Below are positions 21,385-33,300 of a stretch of DNA of 64,000 nt, in pieces. The notes below the pieces were generated by a model, which was given only the letters and a program-made list of their open reading frames with translations, made no database searches and was not told where the DNA came from. Position 1 is the stretch's first letter; each line of letters opens with the position of its first letter. The position numbers and the translations under genes were made by a program. The stretch is from Lottia gigantea (taxonomy: Eukaryota > Mollusca > Gastropoda > Lottiidae), in assembly GCF_000327385.1 (NCBI RefSeq), contig NW_008707814.1, positions 3,992-67,991 on the forward strand, given 5' to 3'.

Positions 21385-24300
21385 CTGCTCAGGACCGCAC
21401 TATCTATCCAAAAGGTCAAAAGTTAATGTGGGCTTGGTATGTACATGATAAACATTTAACATTGACTGTTCTTCATTATGAAATTTTTTAGACATAGTCA
21501 CACATGAAGTGTAAATTTCAGAATTTCAAAAATAAAATTCAAGCCTAAATTTGTATGGACTTTAGTTTCGAATGGCTGTCTGAGATGAATACCAAATTAT
21601 CCTGTAGATTTTGAGATATTTCTTTTATAACGTAACAATGATTCAGAATAATATATTTATCTAATCCAGGGTGATAAAAAATTCTAAACTTCAGTAAGAT
21701 ACTTAAAAGATGAAATGTAAATGCCTATGGTGTAATTTATTTTTTTTTTTTTTTACAAAGTGAAGAACAGCTCTTTGATATTGAAAAAATATTTAAAAGT
21801 TAATTAAAATTTCAATTTATTTTCCAACTGTGCTCTGACAGGATATTTAAATTGATGAGTCAACTCTGAGATAAAAACAAACACATGTTAACAGTGTTAA
21901 ATTTAATTATGTGAAGTTCGTTAAAATGTTTAAAAACTAAAACGCTAAAGTATAAAAAGGAGATGATGATCGTACCTTGCCAGCTAGTACTGCCTGCTGT
22001 GTCATATCATCAGAACCAACTGAATTCACAGAATTAATAGTTCGACCAGGTATATCTTCTGTTTTTTCTTCTTCACGACGTTTTAGACATGCTGCTTTAG
22101 GATTTAAATTGCGTTCTGAAATTGAAGAGATTTTCATATGATAAAAAGGCATCCAATTCTGCCAAATTCATGAATAATTTCCGTTTAAAACATTTGAAAC
22201 CATAATATCATCTTTACATCAGGGTCCAGTCAAAGCTTTGAAGCAATTTGACAAATTATAAGGAGAATTGTATATAACTAATTAACGCCATTACAACTAA
22301 TAAGACTATATATTAAGGTTTACTGGATGGTGTATGTCTACAGCCAAAAATCTTTACAATGTCAAGCTATTATGAACTTCCATCTTATACCTTAACTGCA
22401 ATAGCCACTTTTCTTGTATCACAGAAGTTGTGAATGAAATGATTTGATTGGAATGTTTGCTTGACAGAAAGTATGTAAACAATATTAAACCATAATGTCT
22501 ATAGTCTTAATGTCAAAGGTTCTGATTGGCTGTATTCCCTGAAGTATCATCCAATGAAATACATGGCTATTGCGGTTAAGATATATGACGAAATTTGTAA
22601 TAGCTTGACATTGTGTATGCTCCTGAAGAAGATATTAGAAGGTATGCATATTATAGTCAGAATAATACAGTTAGACACCTACCTCTAACTTGACCTTCTA
22701 GTGAAGTTATAACTGTAACAGCACTTTGTAAGACCATTAATTTAGTAAGTGGTTGTCCACTAGAACAATGTAATGATACCATACTACCTAATTCTTTAAA
22801 TGCTTCATTAATATCTCTCACTCTAACTCTAGAAAAATAAATAACACTTTAGAAGGGAAATGAAATGGATGGAGTTTCATGTCCTACCCTTCTGCAACTC
22901 ATTGGGCTGATGAAGACAGGAAACACCATGCAGTTTGCAATAAGGGATATTTGGCCAGGACTGGGGCATTAGCCTACTCTTTCGCAATTTCCAACTGTCG
23001 AGTGCACAGCCTGTGACATACCGGACCTCGGTTTATTGTCCAGGTGCTTACAATTCCAATTAGCTTTCCAAATCTTTGAATTTGTTGAATACTATTCTTA
23101 TATTTATCATTTTACCTTTCTCTGGCATTATTTGCTTGTCTCCTGACTTTTTCTCTTTCTAATTTTTCTTCTGGGTTATTACACTCTTCTTCATCTTCAT
23201 CTTCATCATGATGTGCAGCTCTTCTAAAATAGAATAATATCAAGAGCATTAGTATTTGTTTCCTGTATCACTAACAAACTGACAGTGGTTTATAGTTCAG
23301 CATGGATATACATACACTTTTGGGTCTGATTCCAAATCAAAACCTGAATAGTCCACTTTATTATTAGGTAATCTAAGTGGTATAGGTAGTGTAAGTTGTA
23401 ATCTAATTTTTGTTTAAATTACTATTTATCATCCCTAAAAATATAGTGGATTGTTGTCATGTAATTTTGTTGCTCCACAAAAGGTTTGATATTTCACTAT
23501 ATTAAGGTGAGAAAACTAACCTGGCAAAATGATCAGAGATTAAATATTTTTTCTGTATTGCTCATAAAATTTTTGGTATACTTTGGGACAGTGTTTATAT
23601 GAAAACCCAAAATCATTGTTAGAAATATATACAAAAACAATGCAGTGTTTATAAAGTTTTGAACATTTGGTTGTTATACAGCTGCAAACAGCCATATCTT
23701 TGAAACAGAACAATACTTACCGAGTACGTTTAGTAGGTAGAGCTATTTTTTTCTCAGATTTTTTCACATCTGGTATGGAACCTTTAGATATATCCAATGA
23801 TTTATCTAATTTTTCAACTTTTATAGATCCATCAGTTGTGGACTGATCAGATGGCTGTTCTCTTAAAGCTGAAATGAGAAAATCAGAAATTATTGACTCA
23901 ATAACAGGAAGGTGGAAAAAGCCAACACTGACGGACTTTCAAAATTAACGTTCTTGAATTGAGTGCAATAGAAGTCAGCAAGCAAGAGGGATTCATCTTA
24001 TACATTGGACATTATAAAGCAATAACCTGCTACATCCTTAGAATATCATTACTCTCGACTGAATCCAAACTCTTTAAAAATAAATACTAAATACTCACTA
24101 GAAAATTTATTCTTTCCATCTGCTGATCTGTCTGGTAATGAAGAATGGTTACCCTGGAAAATATAAAATAAACCAATTGAAATAAAACAAATTTACAAAT
24201 TATACATAGACATGTATACAGATAGACAATGGTTCAAAAACAATACAAAGCCTATACTAATCCATTGTCAATTAATGAATGACAATAATAAAATTCAGAT

Positions 24301-27300
24301 TAAAATATGATGTAATAATTAAAATTGAAATTTGTTAATGTTTAAATATAACAGTGTTGTGATTGTGTTTGTGTGAATGGTAATTTGATCAGAGACAATC
24401 ATTCATTATTATGGTTATTTTAAATAACATGGGTTTGTTTCTATCTACCCAGCATGCTACTGACTTCCACGTCTGTACAAACAAGGGGAGAGAACTGATA
24501 TTGTTGCAGCTGTTGACCAACAGGTGTCACACTTGAAGAACCTGGTAAAATAAATCTTCTTGGTGCTGTGTGTATATTTTTCACTGATTAACCATGAGAA
24601 AAATTCCAGAAAATGACATGAATTTAAATGAAACTCTGATGACAATGATAACCTTTAGATAAGATTATATGGTATATAAATCTGGTGAAAAGCCACCCTG
24701 GACCAAAACAACATTCAGTACAATGTTTCAGCAAGTTTTAACTTGTTAAGTAAATACACAATAAGCAACATGTTGTAAAAATACCATAGAAATATAACAT
24801 TAAGTTGCATTTAGTACTGGTAATTAGAAAGCAACTAACTAGAAAATTATTTTGTGTTATCAATATAACATTATTGTATACTTGTAGCTCTTCAAAGGTG
24901 AAGGTAAGAAAATGATGCCCAGAGAACGGCAACAGTAATGACTAGATCTGTTTATTCTAATTTTGACAGTTTTCTTCACTCAGATTCCTGCTGTAAATGT
25001 CCATGACCAGTGAGATCAGATAGATATGTGCCTATATATCAATGTCATATTAAGACCGTTAGATTCCTACAGGCTATAAAGAAAGATTATCAAAGTGTGA
25101 ACTGGGAATGGAGACTGGTGAGAAGAACTGTGTGTGGTCACTAGAAAACAGTAAATAACACCTACCCAATATTGTAAACCTTGCCAACTAGGAGCTGAGG
25201 TGTTAGTCACTGACAACTGTTGTGGTGCCGTAGTTGGATATCTATTATTATACTGGTTATTCCAATTCCACGAATATCCCCAATTATTATACATTATCAC
25301 AGATTAGACAGTTTGATCCCACTCTCACGGAACTTAATATATCCGCTACTCCACCAAATTGCAAATAAATCCCTTTTCAATCATAACGGATCAAATTTGA
25401 AACGGATCAAATTCAGAAATAAAATCCGTAGAAAAGAAACAATGATATCACAACAAAAGGACTGTTGACAAAATATATCCAATTTACAACCAAGTCTGGT
25501 CTGCAGAAGAACTTAATCAGAATTCTCAAATACAGGAATATTCGTGCTAGCGCTGCATACCATAGACTAACACGTAAGGTGTCAAGTAAAGTAAAGAAAG
25601 ATGTGACTTTAGTTACTGCCAGGTAAATGATTGAAGAAAGCTCGTCCCAGTTTATGAAGGTAAATGAAAAGCAGACTTTCTAAATTAAGACAACATTTTT
25701 ACAATTTAGTAAACAGGCAATACACAACATATGTAAAACTCTTTCCCAACACTGGGTGAATGATTTGCCACACATCAACTATTTCTTAATAGAATTGCCA
25801 TATCTTGAGATAAAGGAATTTCTCCCTAGTTTAAGTAATATCAGGACCAACTTAACTAATCACTATAATTAATGTAGAGAGCAGATTTCACCAACTCATT
25901 AGTGGATGGTCATAAAAAATAGAGGGAAAAACACATTACAAGGTCAAAACATATTCATTTCATTTATGAAGTGAAAATCATGAAAATGTCCATGAGCACT
26001 ATAGATCAAGAATTTCTCAATAGATCTGTAAAATAGTGTCTGTTGAGCAAACCTATAGCTTGACTTGATTGTTCGGAGGGACAAGTAATATATCTGGAGG
26101 GGCAATGGTGTATGGTGCAGTAATGGAATTGGTCGGTTATCAGAATTTTTTAATGGGGGAATCCATCTTTTATTTGGGTTCCCTCACCCCCTGTAACTTA
26201 AGGCCTGCTGTGTATGTCAAATAACCATGACCATGAAAAATCGTGTGTTTTCAATTACCCCTACAATGTTAATCATGAACTGGTCAAAGGTTAAGATTCT
26301 GCAATTTTGAATTGGACATGATGATGTTGATAACTAGTGGAAAGCAAGGCACATATACAAAACAATGGAAGACTTAAATTTTCTGGGAGGGTAGAAAGGA
26401 TGTCAACAGCTGCTATTTCTTCTGCTGCTTCACATGTTGAAAGAAGAATATTTCACACTAACCACCTATATTCTTACATATTTCTAATACCAGACTAGCT
26501 TTAAGAATAGAGAATGTCTTCAACATGATCTGTTAACTATTAGATTGTAAGTTAGGTCTGGTGAAATAAAAAAATATCACTCTACCTTATCTAGATGGTT
26601 GCCAGGTTTTAGAGTTGAACATATGTCAAATATTAACAGGTTCTAATCTTACAATTACATCAAACCTTCTACAGCTTGCTAGAAACTACATGTAACTATA
26701 ATGTTTATTGTCTAGTTACTAACCCAATCTTATATCAAACAATCAAACTTTAACTTTTCATGTCCAAACTTTCTGCACTTTATTGGGCTAATGAAGATGT
26801 GAGCAATGAGAAAAATTTTGTCAGGATAGCTGCATAAAACTACCATACTGTTTTTCAATTTTTTACTGTCACAGGCTCTTAAAGCCTGTAGCAAACAGAT
26901 TTTGAAACTATTCTATTGTCAAGGTCTTTTGAACAGCAACACTTACTTTAATGAGACTATGAAAAGACAGAGTGGATTTCTTATTTGACTTCAATCCATG
27001 AAATCTCTATTTGGCTGCTATTCATATTTAACATTTATAAAACTTTGCCAACGAGCTTGTGTATACTATATATTTTGGACATGCAATAGGTTTTTATCCA
27101 AAAAAGTTTCAAATAAAAACTGTTCAGCATGTAAATTTTCCTTCAGCAGCAGTGTTACAGATAATTCAAAAGCTTTCAGAATCAATTGACGTCTTTTACA
27201 GGCACTCGAGAGCACATTCTGTAAAAACTTCCATTCAGAAATCTACCTCAAATGAACTGAAATGTGGGTGGATTTGAAGAAACTTTAAGAGTAAATTACA

Positions 27301-30300
27301 AGAATATTTTTAAAGATAGAACACAAGATTATTTTGAGCATCATTTAAACTGCACTATATGACATAGTCATATCAGATGATAGGCAATGAGTTTACCACG
27401 TGGTAAAATGAAGTAATACAGTGGTAAAAGGACAGGTGGTAATCTCATTAAAAACTAACTGTATGAAGAGGCCCAGGTGAACTTTCCAGATCACTGAGCT
27501 ACAACTTCAACAACTTCTAATACTGATAGTGAAAACAGAGAGATCTCTTTCTTTCCACCAAGATATACTTGGTATACCCATATATAACTGTGTTTCCAGT
27601 GACATAAAAAGCCGGCTCTAAGCCGGCTTTTTTGTGTTTCCACTGACAAATTGCCGAACCGTTAGCGTTCGGGAACCGTAACGGTTTGGCAATTGAAGCT
27701 TTTCTCGTTCGGCAATTTATCGGGGGCCAAATGAAAGCCGGCTTTCATTTACTCAGTGGAAACACAAAAGGCCGGCTTTTTCTCGTGCGGCAATAGGGGG
27801 CGTACTTGTCTTTCCGGCAGCGCGCGCAACTTTAAAAATGGCAGCTTCCATAGCAAACGAAAAAAAGAATTCTTATCAGAATTAAAACCAGCATTTGAAC
27901 TTTCTTCCGTCGCTGCAAGTATCTACGAATGTCCAAGTTACATCCACTGTAAGAATTGCGTTTTCTCTTCTTTTTAACTAAAAATTTATAAGTTAACATC
28001 GAATTGGCCGCCATTATTGCTTTGTTTACTTTAACTGGTCATGCGCAATAATGTACTTCCAATTTAACGATAGTCTTGTACATCGCCTGCTGTCAATAAT
28101 GTGCGACTTTATGATCGAGAGCTAGCTTAGAGCTTAGAGCTAGCTTTCCTTCACAATTGTCAGTGGAAACGCAGTTTATCTCAAATCTAATATTTACTCT
28201 TAATCTTGCATGATACTGGACGACAATTCTAAGCTACATGCCTTATAGCCCTGATTCCCCCTGGGGGTGTGGGACTAGGGTGTCAGGGGTGTGGCCAACT
28301 GGTGTAGGAGAATAATTTATTTTGAATTAAAAGAGCATCTCACATCAACACATGCTGAAAATGTGGATGAAATAAATTTTTTGGGTGTGAAAGGTCCAGC
28401 TTATTGCTTCACGGGTGTGAAGGCTGAACAAGGTTGGGAACCACTGTCTAACAGTAATGCAATAATAAGCATGTCATAATAGTTGAACAGTAATTGTTGT
28501 AGCAGCTCAGTGATTTGTAATCATCCAATAGAAACTGAGCACAAAGAAGAACGTTTCCAAGAAAATTTGCAAGGGATGTTCTCATCTTCACAGGCATGTC
28601 TTTCTTTGTCAGTAGCAAGATTATAAATAGTAATACACAGTATTAGCCAAAGTTTCAACCTAGATTAGCAATTAACCCAGTATTCATAGACAAAAGCTGA
28701 TAACTTTTTACCAGATATCAATTATCTTTCACATTTTGACAAAATTCCAATGTTGCCTGCAAATTACAGTCAAATGTGTAAAATTTATGACAACTGGAAG
28801 TCATGAAAATTCCATTAGAATAGAGGGTATAGAAAATAATTATAGAAGAAAATGATGAAATAAAAGTTTGGAAGACATTGCCAAAAGTGTGTTATCTGCA
28901 TTAAAAGTGAAATAGTGAAATGAGGCATTATAAAGTCATAATTATCAGTGGTAGAAGTTGGTAGGAAGAGGAAACACTGACTGGCAAATACATCAAATAC
29001 TTCTGAATTCAATCAAACGTAACAGATAGATTTAAAACATCATATTCTACATCTCCTACTAATGTACAACAACCCACACAAAAAATATACCAAGATCTAT
29101 ATCTAAACATTCAAAGTAAAAAAAAATAGCCTGACAAGTACTACAATATTGTGATAACCAGCTGACAAGTATAATATTGTGATAACCTGCTAACAAGTAC
29201 AATATTGTGTTGTTCAGCTCAAAAGCATATTATCATTGTCTAAACCAGCTTACTTACAAGTACAATATTGTGATAACCAGCTGACAAGTACCATATTCTG
29301 ATAACCAGATGAGAAGAACAACATTGTACTTGTCAGAGTACAAAATTGTATTCATCGGCTCAAAAGCAATATATTGTCTTTACCAATTGAAAAGTACAAT
29401 ATCACCATTAACCTGCTGACAAGTACAATATAGCCTTCATCAGCTTAAAATCGCAATATGTGTTAACCAGTTGACAAGTACTATATTGTATTCAGTTCAT
29501 CTTAACCAGGAAGCATTGAACTAGAAAATACCACAATGTATTGCCAAGGTAACAATTTTCATTATTGTAATATGTAATTTCACTGATATTTCTATGTTTT
29601 TATATGAAGCAATATATATTTTTTTGGGTACCAATCATTCAGTGCAGGTATGAAATATAATAGTCAAGTTGATGATATTGGTGTGTTATAAATGTTATTA
29701 TATCTCAATTGTATAATATTAGAAAGAGATCAGTAAAAGTTGGTCTGTTGAAATAATTGTAAGAAGATGTATAATGATCATTTCAGCTGGTCAATAACTC
29801 TAGCTTCTGTCTTTTATAAACATCCTGCAATTCCAAATACTCTCACACAAACTACTAGTAAAAAAACCTCCAAAAACTTTCAAAAATAATTAACAGCTGT
29901 TGAAGATATTTCACACATATTATTTTCATTTGACTGTAGGCAATGAACAACCTCCCTCAGTTTTAACAGCTCATTTCTGCATCTGGTGCAAATATTAATA
30001 AATAATTTTTGTTCCAGTTATGCGTTGAGCAGAAGAATTTACCAAACATTACCATGTGTTGTAAACATTCAAAAGTCATTACAACTTACAAAGACTAATG
30101 TAAGTTTCAACTTGTGGCATTTTGAAATTGGAGATTTTTTCCATCCTGGCAGCCATGTTTGAAGAAAGAGCGAGAGTTTTTCAAGTTGTAATTAGTTAAG
30201 TATGTGTTTTACAGTTACATGGTAAATAAAATTAACATTTTTCCTACAAATAGCTCGAATTACTAGAAAAACATTTCAAATACATCACTGACTTGTTAGA

Positions 30301-33300
30301 CAAGTTGACTTTTTTTTACCTTTTCTTGAGATTTACAACCAGAATAGATTGGGGGTGAAAACTGGAAGTAAAAAGTTTGAGGCTGTTCCCAAGGTAACTT
30401 GATCTGAAGTAGAGAATGTTATAGAATAACCTTTAATGTGTGTTTTCTATTTAAATATCTTGGAATGATTGCCTGACTTTCATGACTTTTAAAATCAGGT
30501 GATATTTATGATGGCATTCTACGAGCATCCTTCGACCTCTTCCTCAGCTCTTCCTTTTTCTCATAATGTGATATTTTTCCTGTTTATCTACACCACCTTA
30601 ATGTAGTTAGCTTCTCGCTCATTGGCTATGTTTCTGTTCCAACCCATCTGATTGGCACTTCTTGTTTGTTTTTTCAAGACAGCCAGTTACTAAATAAACA
30701 TACGGCTCTCGTCAAAAAGCAGAGAAAAGAAGCACAACCTTAGCTAGTATTGAAAACAGCTGTAGAAAAATCTCACTACTTAACAAATGCCAGCTGGGAG
30801 AAAATTTGCCAAAAACACAGTAACTGTTAGCTTTATCACAGGTAAATAGAAAACATGGAATCCCATATTATCTTAATCATCATTATTAAGATTAGAGTAG
30901 AGAAAAATCTTTAATTAGATAATTGACAGTGAAACAATTTTAAAGATGTAATGTCAAAACTTAAGGATAGATAAGCCCTTTTCCTTTATAAACAGATAAA
31001 AACACCATTAAAGTACCTATGAAAAATGTTCAGAAGTGATACAAGAGTTTCAACAACCAAGACAACAATTCTGTCTATTTCACAGGGGTTCTGATGAACT
31101 TTGAAGCAAAATGTATCAGTTAAAATACGTTGGATGAACAACAGAGAATAAGGTTGGATGAAGAAAACACAGAATAAGGTTGGATGAACAATACAGAATT
31201 AGACTCGAAGAACATCACACAATAAGGTTAGATGAGCAACACAGAATAAGGTTGGATGAGCAACACAGAATAAGGTTGGACAAACGACACAGAATAAGGT
31301 TAGATGAAGAACACAGAATAAGCTAGGTTGGATGAACAACACAGAATAAGGTTGGAAGAAGAACACAGGATAAGGTTGAACGAACAATACAGAATTAGGT
31401 TGGATGAACAACACAGAATAAGCTAAGTTGGATGAACAACACAGAATAAGCTAAGTTGGATGAACAACATAGGATAAGGTTGAACGAACAACACAGAATT
31501 AGGTTGGATGAACATAAAGAATAATAAGAAGAATTGCATCCTCCAAAACAGAAAAAAATTGTCTGAATTGTATCTGAATGAACATACAGAATTAAGTGAA
31601 AATATTTTCTGTGTGGATGAACATTGACCAGGTCTAAAGATGAAAAGTTGTGATGAACAGAGAGTTATCTGTAAAGATGAACACAGGATAAGAACATAGC
31701 AGAATGGATAAACAAAAGAATGCTTGATTCACTAAAACAATTCAGCTGTAAAATTCAAATTCAAAATCTAAATGATGAAATAATAAATTTGATTTGTAGA
31801 AATGTAAAAAATAATTCATAGACAAAGAAACCCCAAAAACAAACTTATTTCACACATAGCAAATGATAATCAAAGGATATATTTGACTATGCAATAGTGA
31901 TATGCATCCATTTGAAGTGGAAATAAGCAATTCATATTTGCTGAATAACTGTTATATCTATTCATAAATGAGAATATAAATCTTGATAATGAACACCATC
32001 TGTTTCCAGTAATATACTTTCAGAAACTAATTCTTACATTTTTTCAATCACACAGCAAGTGTGTGTAGGACACAGATGTATGTTTGGGTGGGAGTACCAT
32101 ATTCACTATATCACAGCAGCTGGGAAAATGAAGACCACAGATATAATTTCCACAAAGACTTGAAAAAAAGAAATTCCACTCATTGAAATCCATATGTTAC
32201 ATGAACAGATGCAAGATGTAGAAATAGGTTGTAGTATACATAAAAGATAAACAAAAGCGAGTTAAATTAAAACTATATATAATTTTAGACTGTAACAAAG
32301 TACAATCTGTGGCCGTCTGCTCGTCATTGTATGTGTGATTTATTTCAGAGTATCTACGTCATAATCTATATTACTCCATGCCAAATTTTTTCTAAAAATT
32401 ATATATATCTTCATTTACTTCACCAGAATTTAATTGTCTAACAATACAGGTCATATGCAATTGATGCAGAAGATATGTAAAATGGCGAAATGTACACAAA
32501 CAACAGATACGGCTCGAGTCCTGAGGTCATCTTTTGGTTTGTGTGTTTTAAGTATTTAATTAAGGTGAGACAATTGCATCATGGAAATTGATACTGTTCA
32601 ATTGATGCCACCGTGATATTAGCTTCAAACTTCCTACATGGAAAACCTTAAGCTGGAATGGGTAGCTTCACATTGGGAGCGATGTCCAGAGTGGGATGCT
32701 TAAAATATGGAGTGGGAAGCTTTTAGATGGAGTTGAAAGCTTTAGGGAAGCTTTAAGATGGAGTTGGAAGCTTCAAGACAGAGTGAGAAGCTTTAAGATG
32801 GAGTTGGAAGCTTTAAGATGGAGTTGGAAGCTTCAAGACAGAGTGAGAAGCTTTAAGATGGAGTTGGAAGCTTTAAGATGGAGTGGAAAGTTTAAGATAG
32901 AGTGGCGGACCAGTTTAGAATTCCTTTAGATATGAGATAATTAGGGGCTCCTCAAAATGCTGGAAATAACACAAATGATCAAGATAAATGAGAAAAACTC
33001 TGTAGGTAATAAAGATCATCATCAAACCATCTATTAGTTTTGGTAAAGAAGTTCTTCACCTTGAAACAAGAAATAAGAATTAATGAAGATTAATAGAAAA
33101 GATAAAGTGAAAGTTGACAGTTAATTAATTGTGATGTAGTAACAGCAGAGACTAGTGGCAAGTCAGACAAGGTGTGTGTGATGATTTATCAGAGTTGCCA
33201 GAATGACAGTAACAGGTGTAAAGATTGAGGTGCCAGATCTGTCACTGTGGTTTGTGGAGTAAATACCGGTCCATCTGTTCTACAAACTTACCATACCTAT

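Noticed and set aside
20711-21426. Overlapping plus-strand frames of 114 and 156 residues
   Set aside because: They lie antisense to the probable E-protein 3' UTR; composition is hydrophobic, AT-driven and unrecognised.
22116-23115. Search for a second, canonical HLH exon of the E12/E47 kind
   Set aside because: The flanking introns hold only a family C element, a SINE and AT-rich sequence.
24446-24553. Minus-strand candidate exon ([16 protein letters not shown]) with acceptor and GAA|GTCAGT donor
   Set aside because: It needs an incoming phase 1 exon, but the exons that could precede it end in phase 0, and it has no ATG of its own before a stop. It would fit only with an unseen partner.
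27756-28014. Frames of 73 (plus) and 60 (minus) residues in the GC-rich element
   Set aside because: They overlap on opposite strands inside a palindromic element, with no domain and no splice context.
31199-32929. Repetitive frames FCV-type (minus) and KMELEALRW-type (plus)
   Set aside because: They are products of the 24-bp and 20/60-bp tandem arrays.
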